Source: Candidatus Rifleibacteriota bacterium
GTDB lineage: Bacteria > Vulcanimicrobiota > Xenobia > Xenobiales > Xenobiaceae
DNA: 32,172 nucleotides
Reading direction: 5' to 3'
Assembly (NCBI GenBank): GCA_900772775.1
Contig: CAAGRW010000192.1
Coordinates: forward strand, 1-32,172
Made by a program: the position numbers and the translations under genes. Position 1 is the stretch's first letter, and every line of letters begins with the position of its first letter. Shown here piece after piece: positions 1 to 8,585 of the stretch. The notes beneath the pieces were generated by a model. That model did not search any database. It was given only the letters and a program-made list of their open reading frames with translations, and was not told the origin of the DNA.

Positions 1-22
1 CAAGTTGCTTTAAAGCAACTTG
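1..22. repeat. 22-bp perfect palindrome
   Basis: The first 22 bases are a perfect palindrome (CAAGTTGCTT, central TA, AAGCAACTTG). It lies 29 bases beyond the stop codon of the minus-strand methyltransferase. It could be the stem of a terminator for that gene, but the downstream side is outside the window, so no T-run can be checked. A dyad operator is the other possibility. Confidence 0.4.
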
Positions 23-51
23 AGCCTTTGTGCAAAAATAGCGGTTCAACT

Positions 52-1608
52 TTAAATATCAGTTTCAATACCGCTTTTTCTTACTTCGCGATCTTTTTCA
101 TCGATTAAAAGTTCGCGCTTTAATCTTATCTGGACGACATTGTGAGACATTCTGGCTCTGTTACTTGGCAAACGGGCAATAAAGCCGCGCCAGCCCCAGC
201 GCTTTTTATCATAGTCGAATAAGTTGCGCTCTTCCACAACTCGAATAGCTTTGCACCATTTCTGTACTTCGAAGACATTTTGCAAAGTCCACAAAATTCG
301 GGGGCGCTGAGCACTTTCGGTAACACTGCCTTTTTTTGAAGGTTTGGTATTAGGTTTTTTCTTAACTACAGCCGGTGGAAGAGTCATAGTATGATTCTCT
401 TTCATCTCTTCAGCAGAAGGCAAATCAAAAATTACGTCAATAGAAGCAAATTTGCGGGCCAATTTGTTTAAAAAAGTTTTGATTGTATCCAGCTCAATGT
501 AGGCAAAAAGATCTTGAGCTATAATCACTTTGGGCTCATTGGCCTTGCTTATATTATCAATCCAGCTAAAATCGGTGATACTTTTGGCTATTACTTCCAA
601 TTTGTCAGCTTGACTGAAGAAAGCACGACGCAAATCCAAGTTTAAGGGAACGTCTATATCGATCCATTTTTTGTAAGTGTTTTCTGGAATACGGTGTAAA
701 CGAGTGTCTAAGCCTGGAGCCAGATTGATAATAGTGACGTCTTGGTTCTTTTCCAAAAAATTTTTTAGCATGCGGTCAATTAAATAATCTCGTACCGCTA
801 AGCCAACTTGATCGATACCCAAATCGGCAAAGTAACTGAAATCATAATTTATGTTGCTGACTACATCTAGAGCGTTTTGATCTTCTAAAATAGGTACCGG
901 CTGACGTGCTTCTAAAGTGCGGGCCCAAAGGGCGGCTAAAGTATTATAGGGGTTGCCCATGTAAAAGAAAGGAATCTTTTGAAAAGATCCTTCTTTTTGG
1001 GCGGTTAAACAAATTTTTCCGTCTTGGCTGAGATTTACTTTTATATTGAGAAATTTGGCTTGTTGAGCAAAATTTTGCAGCTCTTCTGAAGTATAAACGT
1101 GCATACCGGGAATTAGATCTGTGTGTTTTTTCTCGGCAATAGGATCGCAACTGTCGCAATAGATAGCGACGGTGCCTCCAGGTTTTAGGACACGATAAAT
1201 CTCTTCGAAGCCTTTTTCCACATCTGGCCAGAAATAAACCGTTTCTGAAGCTGTGACTAAGTCAAACCAATTGTCAGAGAAGGGGAGTTCGCTAACATCG
1301 CCTTGGACAACTTTAGCTAAGCCCATCTTCACAGCTTCTTGATTGTAAGCAATGGAAGCTTTAACGCTTAATGGGGAAATATCTACACCGTATATGAGAG
1401 CACTGTGACGCTTTTTGCGCAACATAGCCAAATGGTGCCCGCCTCCACAGCCAACATCTAAAACGATTCCGTTGACGGGAATATCAAAGAATTGGCTGGC
1501 AAAATTGAAGAGGGGAATATGTTCTTGGTTCATACGACGCAAAACATAAGAACCACCCCATTTTATGCCTGGATTGGCAAAATTATGCATCCATTGTTTG
1601 AAAAACAC
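52..1608 (-). CDS. Fusion of two SAM-dependent methyltransferase domains
   Basis: The 518-aa protein carries two different methyltransferase domains. Residues about 45-205 are a class I SAM methyltransferase: the glycine-rich SAM loop is DVGCGGG at 51-57, followed by GDVSELPF (103-110) and the RVLKPGG motif (139-145). Residues about 225-500 match the leucine-carboxyl-methyltransferase-like (LCMT/PPM1) family, with NLAPGLDTR at 295-303 and the acidic IDIDVP strand at 316-321. A basic, Pro/Lys/Ser-rich insert sits near residues 410-430. The start is GTG at 1608 with GGAG about 10 bases upstream; an ATG six codons in is the alternative. Substrates cannot be read from sequence; LCMT-type enzymes methylate carboxyl or hydroxyl groups of proteins or small molecules. 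It lies 114 bases downstream of a glycosyltransferase gene on the same strand. Confidence 0.85.
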   Translation of the reverse strand: MFFKQWMHNFANPGIKWGGSYVLRRMNQEHIPLFNFASQFFDIPVNGIVLDVGCGGGHHLAMLRKKRHSALIYGVDISPLSVKASIAYNQEAVKMGLAKVVQGDVSELPFSDNWFDLVTASETVYFWPDVEKGFEEIYRVLKPGGTVAIYCDSCDPIAEKKHTDLIPGMHVYTSEELQNFAQQAKFLNIKVNLSQDGKICLTAQKEGSFQKIPFFYMGNPYNTLAALWARTLEARQPVPILEDQNALDVVSNINYDFSYFADLGIDQVGLAVRDYLIDRMLKNFLEKNQDVTIINLAPGLDTRLHRIPENTYKKWIDIDVPLNLDLRRAFFSQADKLEVIAKSITDFSWIDNISKANEPKVIIAQDLFAYIELDTIKTFLNKLARKFASIDVIFDLPSAEEMKENHTMTLPPAVVKKKPNTKPSKKGSVTESAQRPRILWTLQNVFEVQKWCKAIRVVEERNLFDYDKKRWGWRGFIARLPSNRARMSHNVVQIRLKRELLIDEKDREVRKSGIETDI

Positions 1609-1722
1609 AGTAAAATATCTCCGCCGCTTATTTTTTTTCTATGAGCTAAAAAAGGCCATTAACAAATATACTGTTGTTTTTATAAAAATCCTAGAATAGG
1701 TGTTGCTTTTATAAAAGATGGA

Positions 1723-3006
1723 TTAATAACGCTCGGATCGGGAAGTTTGTTCAACTTGTGGCAATTGTCTTGAAATGTGATCACCCGGATAACGACAACA
1801 TTCAAACATAGGAACGTGATAGTATTTAGGGTTGATTGGTTCGTCCCATTCATAAAAGACATTATGGCCGCATTGAGCAAGTAAAGTGGGAATTATAATA
1901 AGCCACAAGAGAGTAATTATGGCTTTAGAGCAAGCTGACTTGGCTAAACTTTTTAGGCCGGTAGCTGTCAAAAGAGCAAAAGCTGGCATAACAAAAATTA
2001 GGTTTCTGGTAATAATAAGTGGCTGAATAGTTAAAGAGGCAAGTAAATGTAAAAGTAAAGGCCCAAAGAGCCAAGCTGAGATGGTTAATAGGCGCAAATC
2101 GTCCTTATCTTGATAATCTTGCCAAGCTTTCTTTAATCCGACAAGCAAAAAGACAGCTATAGTGACAAGAGTAATTAAAGAAGTGAAGGAAAATAAATAT
2201 TCTTTGAGACCAACTAAGCAACAATAAATATTTAGATAAAGATTAAAATTTAGAGCTGGATAGCTGTTCATGCGTCCTAAGGCTTGGCTGTCCCAGAATG
2301 GCATAGGCAAAAAAGCCAGCGATGACAATATTATGGAAGTTAGTAAGCCTCGGCGCAACTTGATATATTGCCAATTACATTTAGAATTTGAGCGCATAGA
2401 TAAATAAATAATCAACCAATGAGCTGGCAATAAAGTTAAGTTGTTGATACTGGTATAGATATTGATGATAGTTAAACAATGGTAGGCAAGCCAATTTTGC
2501 CAATTAGGTCTAGATAAAATCTGGCCTAAAATGTAAGTGAGAAGCACAGCTGCCAGCAGACTGAAAATATGGTAGCGTAGATAGTTGGAATAAAACTGAT
2601 GACAACCGTTAATAGTAAGTAAAGCGGTAGCTATAAGAGCTGTATATCTATCGGTATAATTTTTGCCAAGTTGAAAAAAAACAGCTAGCCCTATAAGAGC
2701 TCCCAGTAAAGAACTAAGGCGACAGGCAAAAACGGTATCATCATGTAAGATCTGCCCGGTAAATTCTTGCCAAGGGTGTTGGATAAATTTGTAATAAAAT
2801 AAGCCGTTTACTTCTACGGGTTCAGCACCATGTTCTGGATGAATATATTCATATACAGAGCGATAGGAAAGAGTATTGGTGCCCGGTTCGTCGCGGAAGA
2901 AACCGCAGCCTTGAAATTGGCGAAAACGTATTAAGAAAGCTCCCAGCAACAGGCTGAGCAAGAGAAATAAAACTAAAATTTTGGCAATAACGTTGGATAT
3001 ATTCAT
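1723..3006 (-). CDS. GT39/ArnT-like polytopic membrane glycosyltransferase
   Basis: An integral membrane protein with roughly ten hydrophobic helices spread over its length. The first helix is followed by an extracytoplasmic loop with FFRDEPG, the acidic pair expected for the catalytic loop of GT-C-fold enzymes, which use lipid-phosphate-linked sugars as donors. Aromatic and His/Pro residues (YYKFIQHPW) follow in the same loop, and RNLIF near the C-terminal helices also fits the family. I chose ATG at 3006, just before the first helix; an in-frame TTG at 3042 abuts the stop of the upstream TatD gene and would add 12 residues. Neither start has a clear ribosome site, so coupling to TatD translation is likely. 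Family assignment is by topology and loop motif; acceptor and donor are unknown. Confidence 0.75.
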   Translation of the reverse strand: MNISNVIAKILVLFLLLSLLLGAFLIRFRQFQGCGFFRDEPGTNTLSYRSVYEYIHPEHGAEPVEVNGLFYYKFIQHPWQEFTGQILHDDTVFACRLSSLLGALIGLAVFFQLGKNYTDRYTALIATALLTINGCHQFYSNYLRYHIFSLLAAVLLTYILGQILSRPNWQNWLAYHCLTIINIYTSINNLTLLPAHWLIIYLSMRSNSKCNWQYIKLRRGLLTSIILSSLAFLPMPFWDSQALGRMNSYPALNFNLYLNIYCCLVGLKEYLFSFTSLITLVTIAVFLLVGLKKAWQDYQDKDDLRLLTISAWLFGPLLLHLLASLTIQPLIITRNLIFVMPAFALLTATGLKSLAKSACSKAIITLLWLIIIPTLLAQCGHNVFYEWDEPINPKYYHVPMFECCRYPGDHISRQLPQVEQTSRSERY

Positions 3007-3042
3007 GGGGAATTGGCTGTCAATTTTTGTTTGAGGGAGCAA

Positions 3043-3861
3043 TTATTCAGTATCTGCAGAGAATTTGTAAAATAAGTGTAGGTTGGAATGGCATATTTCC
3101 TGCAATTGTTTGGCGCTAACTGACCAATAAGGGGCTAGAAAATAGCTTAATTCTGCAAGACTGTCCGAAGAAGGGAGGCCCCAGGGAGCATCGCTTTCCA
3201 ATAAGAGTTGCGTAAGAGGAATAACTTTAGCTAAAGCCAGCAATTTTTGCTGTTCGATATTTGTTGTCGAAGTTGAAGCTTTTATAAGCAATTTACTATT
3301 TAAAGAGATGTAAAAGTTAAGTTTAATTAGACGCAAAGCTAATTCGGGTGCTCCCCAAAAAGCATGGATCAAACCTTGAGGCTGTGGTTCTTTTGACTGG
3401 CAGCTCAGTTCTGAGAGTGCCTTAAATAAATGTCCGTAACTTTTTACACAGTGAATTACTATAGGCAGAGAGTGTTTTTGCGCCAAGCGGTATTGGGCTG
3501 TAAAAAGTTTGTTTTGCCAAACAAAATTCGGCTGTCGACTGTGCACTTTATCAAAGCCTATTTCGCCAATGGCACATGGATAAGGAAAAGAATGTAACTT
3601 TTGATCTAAAGAACTTAAGTAATTTTTGAATTTTGTTTCTCCCTGAGGGTCTGTTGCCAGAACTTCCGCCGACCAAGGATGCAAGCCTAAAATAAAAGGC
3701 TGTTTGTAGCGGCAACTCCATTGGCACAATTTATCCCACTCTTGTGGGCAAGCTGAAGCTCCTACACCTTTGATGGCGTTATTATAGTGTGCACAGTCGT
3801 CAGTTGAATTAGATGCAGAATTTGCAAGGCTTAGGGGGTGAAAATGGCCATCTAAAAGCAA
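3043..3861 (-). CDS. TatD-family metal-dependent hydrolase
   Basis: A 272-aa amidohydrolase-superfamily TIM barrel. Metal ligands and family motifs are in order: D4-G-H6-F-H8, GLHPW with His61, AIGEIGFD with Glu100, IVIHC with His137, LIHAF with His166, and LLESDAPW with Asp224. These match TatD proteins, cytoplasmic DNases or 3'-5' exonucleases in characterised bacteria. The length is normal for the family. The start is TTG at 3861, supported by GGAG ten bases upstream; there is no ATG nearby. It directly abuts the glycosyltransferase gene, so the two are probably co-transcribed. A 173-base divergent intergenic region separates it from the nitroreductase gene. Confidence 0.9.
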   Translation of the reverse strand: MLLDGHFHPLSLANSASNSTDDCAHYNNAIKGVGASACPQEWDKLCQWSCRYKQPFILGLHPWSAEVLATDPQGETKFKNYLSSLDQKLHSFPYPCAIGEIGFDKVHSRQPNFVWQNKLFTAQYRLAQKHSLPIVIHCVKSYGHLFKALSELSCQSKEPQPQGLIHAFWGAPELALRLIKLNFYISLNSKLLIKASTSTTNIEQQKLLALAKVIPLTQLLLESDAPWGLPSSDSLAELSYFLAPYWSVSAKQLQEICHSNLHLFYKFSADTE

Positions 3862-4034
3862 GCGCTTTTTTCTCCAAAATAGACAAATTGAGAAGCGTAT
3901 CTTCGCTGTCGGCCCAGTAAATTGCCTGCGTAAATTTATCTAGAGGATGTTGCCAGTTATTCAGCTAAATGCCGAACGAAGGGCTAGGTAAAAACTGAAG
4001 CCTAAGTTATTTTTTTTGTAAGTCGGAGGACAAT

Positions 4035-4541
4035 ATGGAAGTTTCTGAAGTTATTAGAAAACGTCGCAGTATTCGTCGCTATAAAGCCGGAGCCGTAATT
4101 CCGCGTGAACACTTTGAGAAAATTTTGGAAGCAGCTATGATGGCTCCCAGCGCTTGTAACACCCGTCCTTGGGAGTTTTATGTGGTGACTGACCGCGAGA
4201 CTCTCGGCCGTTTGCAACAGGTAATGCCCTATGCTTCCATGTTGAGCACCGCTTCGGCTGCTATTGTAGTTTACGGCTTACCCCAAGTACAAAGTGGCAT
4301 TTCCGACGGCTTTTGGGTCGTCGATTGTGGCGCTTGCACAGAAAATATTTTGCTTGAAGCTGCCGGTTTAGGCTATGGTACTTGCTGGTGCGGAGTCTAT
4401 CCCAAAGAAAAAAATATCGAAGGAATATGCTCAGTTTTGGGAACCAAGGGCGTACCTTACAGCTTAATCGCTATCGGCGTACCCGATGAAGAGCCGAGCG
4501 CTCGAGGCAAATACGATAGTGAAAAAGTTCATTTTATCTAA
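4035..4541 (+). CDS. Nitroreductase-family FMN oxidoreductase
   Basis: A 168-aa protein of the nitroreductase superfamily, predicted to bind FMN and use NAD(P)H. The N-terminal FMN phosphate-binding motif RRSIRRYK is at residues 10-17, followed by MMAPSACNTRPWEF and the C-terminal GLGYGTCWCGVYP segment typical of the short members. AGGA precedes the ATG by a few bases. The physiological substrate is not predictable; relatives in anaerobes reduce nitro compounds, flavins or enones. Its stop overlaps the end of the convergent HD-GYP-like gene by 8 bases and no terminator hairpin is visible between them, so antisense read-through of the 3' ends is possible. Confidence 0.9.
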   Translation: MEVSEVIRKRRSIRRYKAGAVIPREHFEKILEAAMMAPSACNTRPWEFYVVTDRETLGRLQQVMPYASMLSTASAAIVVYGLPQVQSGISDGFWVVDCGACTENILLEAAGLGYGTCWCGVYPKEKNIEGICSVLGTKGVPYSLIAIGVPDEEPSARGKYDSEKVHFI

Positions 4542-7059
4542 TAGTTGGAGACACAACGCGTAAAAATGCTTCTACAACTTGCGGATCAAAAGCTGAGCCT
4601 GAGCCTCCTTTTATAATTTCGCAAGCATCGTAAGAAGAGTACGTTTTGCTGCCGGGGCGCCTTTGAATCAAAGCATCAAAGGCGTCGCAAACGGCAATTA
4701 TGCGCGCTGCTAAAGGAATACGATCTCCTGTTAAACTGTCTGGCCCTCCACGTCCGTCCCAGCGTTCGTGGTGGGCACGAATGACTGGGCAAAGCGCCCT
4801 TAAGCTAGGCACCGAATTGATAATCTCTTCGCTGTAGCGTGGGTGGTCTTTAAGAAAATCATATTCTTCGGGCTCTAAGTGCCTTATAGTTTGCAATAAC
4901 CACTCCGGCCACCTGAGACGACGCGCTCCCTTAGCTTGCAAAGCTTCCTGATATTCTTCCGAAGCAATATAATTAAAGAGCTCATCTTGTTTGTTGGCAT
5001 CTTCCTGTCGGAAGAAAATATCTAGTTCGCCTATATCTTTGAACATAGAGCCGTATTCTATTTGCCGACGCGTTCTAATGTCGTCGATTTTTAATTCAGC
5101 AGCGATTTTTTCTCCCAACTCAGCTGTGCGCACTAAGTGATCGTAAGCGGCTTTACCTCCCAAACGAACCATAAGAATAGCGCCATTTATACCGTTTTCC
5201 TCGGCGTTTTGTGAAGAAACTTGGGAAGCGCACAACTGTTGGAACAAGTCGGAAACGTCAGGGCGTTCGGCGGCGTTGCTGGCTCCGTAGCGGCGACTGC
5301 TGGCAGGGATATACTTGGTGCGCATACCTTCCATGTGTATGGGCGCTTTGGTACTTAAAAGCAATCTGCCCACCCAACCGGTTTCGATAGATTCTAAGGT
5401 TTCGTTAGAAGGAGCACCTTCTGAATAAGAAAGATGTAAAGGATATTTTTTAGCCAGCCCTTCCAAACGTTTGGCTGAGGCCTCGTTGAAAGAGACGTCC
5501 TCTTCTTCGTTGGTACCATAATAGTCGCAAGCCTGGCTGAGTTTTAGCATACTATTTCTCATAGTTTTGCCGGCCAAAGGAATAAAAGGCATAGAAGGCA
5601 ATTTGTTGCCCACTGCGGTTCCGGAAACGGGAGTAGGATCATCTGTGGGAGCCATTTTTATAGGCGTACTGCTGCGAGCAATTTGCCTTTTGGTTCTGGG
5701 TTGATAGAGAGAGTCTAGCACCGGTGAGTAGACAGGAATACGCGAGTTGGCCGGACGTCCGCCAAAATTGAGAGCTAATTCTAAGCGAATTTTGGCCATA
5801 GGCACGCTTGAATCAACAGGTCGACTCTCTTCAACCATGGTGGAACGAGCTTGAGAAGTTGATTTGTGTTGTGGCGCTGAGGGCAAAGCAAAAGTAGAGT
5901 CAGGCTTGCGGAAGGCTTGCGGCGTTGCCAAGGCGCTGGGCATATTCATTAAAGGTGCGCTTCCGGGAGGAAGTATAGGTTTGCCCACCAGAGGAGGCAG
6001 CTGGGCTGGCTTGGGGGCAGAAACGGCAGCTGAAGGCGGGGTGGATTCATTGCCAACGTTGGCAGCAGCGCCGGGAGAGGGCTGAACATCAGACGCACCG
6101 TCGGCATTATTGTTTATGGAAGGGATCAAGGGAACTTGCCCAGCTTTGGGAGTAAAAGTGGAGGCAAATACCGATTTGCGTTCTTCTTGGGCTTGAGCTC
6201 TGGCTTCTTTGCGGCTTACTTCTCGGAAAGGCGATTTGTTAAGCTGGTTCATAATCAGCTTGCTGGAAGTAGTTTGCAACTGAGGAGCTGCGTTAGGATT
6301 TTGCAAGGGAGTAGAAGCCAGAGGCGTAAAAGTGCCAGGCTTGGAAAAAGCTTTGCGCGGAGTAACTTTAGGAATATAAGTTTGAGTATCGGCTTTTTCT
6401 TCTTCTTTTTTCTTGGCGGCGCTGCGAAGAGTATATGGCAAAGCCTCTTGTTTTAAGGTTTGTTTAGCCCAAGAAGCATTTTTATCGACACTGCCACTGA
6501 GATCGATGCGCTGTCTGGCAGCCGTTTCATTTAAAATCACTTGGGTTTTGTCAAGTTGGCGCTCGGAGCTGACTCCGCGCAATATATCTTCGATGTTGAC
6601 TTCTTTTTCTAACAGCTCGGCTCCGCTGGGCAGTTCCGCTTCGGGATCGGGTTTAACATATTGAGCGGAAATAAGGGCTGTTTTTAAACTATTGGGCTCT
6701 GAAGATGGAGCAGAGGAAGGTACAACCGGAGCGGCTGTTTTGGAAGCGCTGAGGTCGCGCAGCTTTTTCAAATTTTCCGAATTGAATGAATCGTCTGGCG
6801 CTTTGGCATTGTCTTCGTCGCCGTCAGAACCGATTTTAGTATTTTTAGCATAGGCCCTAAGCTTTTTGTAGAGTTCATCGTAAATTGCCAAAAGCTCTTT
6901 GGGAGTAGGTGGAGCCGATTTTTTTTTCGGCTGTTTGCCACTCGGCATAGTGTTTATGGCCAGTCCGCTGTTTATAACAGGCGCAGCCGACTGACTGGAA
7001 GGGCGCATGGCGTCGTCATTTCCAGAAGATGATGAATTACTCCGATTGCTTAAGGTCAT
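4534..7059 (-). CDS. HD-GYP-like protein with altered HD dyad and long disordered N-terminus
   Basis: An 841-aa protein. Residues 1-480 are mostly Pro/Ser/Ala-rich and low-complexity, with a short helical segment near 50-75. The C-terminal 200 residues resemble an HD-GYP domain: His641 (YDHLVRTAE), FKDIGE at 673-678, DHPRY with His739, HHERWDG at 763-769 followed by RGGP, RIPLAARIIAVCDAFDAL, and FDP near the end. HD-GYP proteins hydrolyse cyclic di-GMP with a metal centre. Here the canonical HD is Lys674-Asp675, so the metal site should be impaired, and GYP reads GGP. It may be a c-di-GMP-binding or scaffold protein rather than an enzyme. ATG has AGGTGAG upstream. There is no signal peptide or membrane helix. 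Confidence 0.8.
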   Translation of the reverse strand: MTLSNRSNSSSSGNDDAMRPSSQSAAPVINSGLAINTMPSGKQPKKKSAPPTPKELLAIYDELYKKLRAYAKNTKIGSDGDEDNAKAPDDSFNSENLKKLRDLSASKTAAPVVPSSAPSSEPNSLKTALISAQYVKPDPEAELPSGAELLEKEVNIEDILRGVSSERQLDKTQVILNETAARQRIDLSGSVDKNASWAKQTLKQEALPYTLRSAAKKKEEEKADTQTYIPKVTPRKAFSKPGTFTPLASTPLQNPNAAPQLQTTSSKLIMNQLNKSPFREVSRKEARAQAQEERKSVFASTFTPKAGQVPLIPSINNNADGASDVQPSPGAAANVGNESTPPSAAVSAPKPAQLPPLVGKPILPPGSAPLMNMPSALATPQAFRKPDSTFALPSAPQHKSTSQARSTMVEESRPVDSSVPMAKIRLELALNFGGRPANSRIPVYSPVLDSLYQPRTKRQIARSSTPIKMAPTDDPTPVSGTAVGNKLPSMPFIPLAGKTMRNSMLKLSQACDYYGTNEEEDVSFNEASAKRLEGLAKKYPLHLSYSEGAPSNETLESIETGWVGRLLLSTKAPIHMEGMRTKYIPASSRRYGASNAAERPDVSDLFQQLCASQVSSQNAEENGINGAILMVRLGGKAAYDHLVRTAELGEKIAAELKIDDIRTRRQIEYGSMFKDIGELDIFFRQEDANKQDELFNYIASEEYQEALQAKGARRLRWPEWLLQTIRHLEPEEYDFLKDHPRYSEEIINSVPSLRALCPVIRAHHERWDGRGGPDSLTGDRIPLAARIIAVCDAFDALIQRRPGSKTYSSYDACEIIKGGSGSAFDPQVVEAFLRVVSPTIR

Positions 7060-7076
7060 TGCTGGCTCACCTAATT

Positions 7077-7124
7077 AAAAAAAATGAGCGGACAAGAATT
7101 TATTTACTTCATCATGATCCGCTC
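7077..7124 (-). terminator. Rho-independent terminator after the DUF151 gene
   Basis: On the minus strand, GAGCGGA pairs with TCCGCTC (7086-7092 with 7118-7124) around a 25-base loop and is followed by eight T. It sits between the DUF151 stop and the HD-GYP-like start, so the two genes need not form one transcript. The long loop lowers certainty. Confidence 0.6.
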
Positions 7125-7143
7125 CGGCAAAAAATATTTTCAG

Positions 7144-7752
7144 TTAAGCTTTGTCGTCGCCGTCGAAGTCGTCAGGATCTAAGTTGTCGATAAATTGGGA
7201 CAAAGTGTCTTCTTCGGCTGTCAAATCTTGTACTGCGTTGGAATTTGTATCTTCTTGCTCTTCGTCACTGTCACTATCGTTGCGGTCTGATTCTTCTTCC
7301 TCACCTAAGTAAAAGACATCTTCTTCGGCTTTGGGAGTATCAAAACTTATGCCTTTAACCCCTTCGGAACGCAAGACTTCTTCCTCGGCATAGATAGGGG
7401 CATTGGCTCTAAGAGCGATAGCTATGCTGTCCGAAGGACGTGCGTCTATGATGATTTCTTCGTCATCTTTCAATAATACTAATTTGGCATAAAAAGTGCT
7501 GCGTACAACCTTGGTAATAATAACCTCTTTAATGGAAGCACCAAGGCTATTGATGATAGTTTTGATAAGGTCGTGGGAGGTGGGGCGGGGAACTTCTGTA
7601 CCTTCCATGGCTAAAGCAATGGCTGTCGCTTCAAATACGCCTATGGTAATAGGAAGACTGTGGTTCTGGTTTTCGTCAGTCAGAATTACGACTGGGTCGT
7701 GGGCAATAATATCGATACCTAACTTATAGACTTGCATTTTGCAAAGAGCCAT
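7144..7752 (-). CDS. Bifunctional nuclease (BFN/DUF151) family protein
   Basis: The DUF151 domain occupies about the first 135 residues: DPVVILTDE, LPITIGVFEA, EVPRPTSHDLI, and the family hallmark IIIDARPSDSIAIALRANAPIY. The plant and bacterial members after which the family is named have been reported to act on RNA and DNA; in most bacteria the role is unknown. The last ~60 residues form an acidic Glu/Asp/Ser tail beyond the domain. I chose ATG at 7752 because domain similarity begins right after it; an in-frame GTG at 7773 would add seven residues rich in Ser and lacks a better ribosome site. The gene is divergent from the Rossmann/SDR pair and followed by a terminator. Confidence 0.88.
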   Translation of the reverse strand: MALCKMQVYKLGIDIIAHDPVVILTDENQNHSLPITIGVFEATAIALAMEGTEVPRPTSHDLIKTIINSLGASIKEVIITKVVRSTFYAKLVLLKDDEEIIIDARPSDSIAIALRANAPIYAEEEVLRSEGVKGISFDTPKAEEDVFYLGEEEESDRNDSDSDEEQEDTNSNAVQDLTAEEDTLSQFIDNLDPDDFDGDDKA

Positions 7753-7948
7753 AGATGAAGAGGAACCTTTCACTGCGGGAATATCACGCCTGTATCCCGT
7801 CTCTCTGATATTGACTGGCTAATTTCGACTATAAATCTTCAGATCCTAGCTTGCCCTGTGGCGATAATCTAAAATAACGACCCAAGCAGGCGGAGATCTT
7901 CTTTCTCAGTAGAAAAGCTGAAGCTTGATTAGGAGCTTGGGGACAAGT

Positions 7949-8569
7949 ATGAGTAATGATTGTAAGTTAAATATTGCCCTTATGGGTAACAGCGAAAATT
8001 TAATTACCTGGGGAACTATTTTATCTAGAAAAGGATTCACTTTAAGTGGCATCTATATGCCTGCTCATTGGGCGGCTCTAGCTAGTGTTTTGCTGTTAGG
8101 ATGCCCTGCTTACAGCACAAGTTCGGAAACTGCTGAATCTGCTGATCTTTTGTTTATTGAAGCCGATTTCTTGGCCGCTTGCGAAAAAGACGAAAAACAG
8201 CGAATTTTGCAAGCAAAAGGGCTTCGGGCTGTTATCTTTATGCATTTTAATGAAGATATTCAGCTTGATAAGTCGGAAGAAGAAAAATTAGAGAAAGCCG
8301 TTCAAAGTTCGCATAGCTTGACTGATATTAACGATAACCATACTAATAATTGCGAATTTTACGATTTGCAACTCTACGGCAGTTTGCCTTCTATCGGTAA
8401 AGATGTTCTTAAGGTAGATGAAGTTTGTGCCGGTCGTCCTCACGAGCCGAATCCAAGCGAAGACTATTTATTAAGTTGCGCCGGCGTAACGTTTGTACTT
8501 AGGCCTTGGCAAGAAGAACGCGGTCAGGAAGCCGACATTGGCCGTATAATTGAAACGGTGCTCGGTTAA
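7949..8569 (+). CDS. Degenerate Rossmann-fold protein, resembling the DUF2520 N-terminal domain
   Basis: About 206 aa. The N-terminal 75 residues have the beta-alpha-beta pattern of the PF10727-type Rossmann domain found in DUF2520 proteins: LNIALMGNSENL, a helix, GFTLSGIYM, then AALASVLLLGCPAY and ESADLLFIEAD. The dinucleotide-binding glycine pattern is broken (GNSENL in place of GxGxxG), and the usual C-terminal 6PGD-like helical domain is absent or replaced. I could not place residues 90-206. ATG at 7949 is preferred, with AGGAG and GGGG upstream; a TTG at 7925 is the alternative. It lies 16 bases before the SDR gene in the same operon. Family assignment is by pattern only. Confidence 0.5.
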   Translation: MSNDCKLNIALMGNSENLITWGTILSRKGFTLSGIYMPAHWAALASVLLLGCPAYSTSSETAESADLLFIEADFLAACEKDEKQRILQAKGLRAVIFMHFNEDIQLDKSEEEKLEKAVQSSHSLTDINDNHTNNCEFYDLQLYGSLPSIGKDVLKVDEVCAGRPHEPNPSEDYLLSCAGVTFVLRPWQEERGQEADIGRIIETVLG

Positions 8570-8585
8570 GGGAGGTTATATTTAA

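Noticed and set aside
5864..6664. Three plus-strand open frames opposite the HD-GYP-like gene
   Set aside because: They mirror the Pro/Ser/Ala-rich segment of the real gene and have no ribosome sites.
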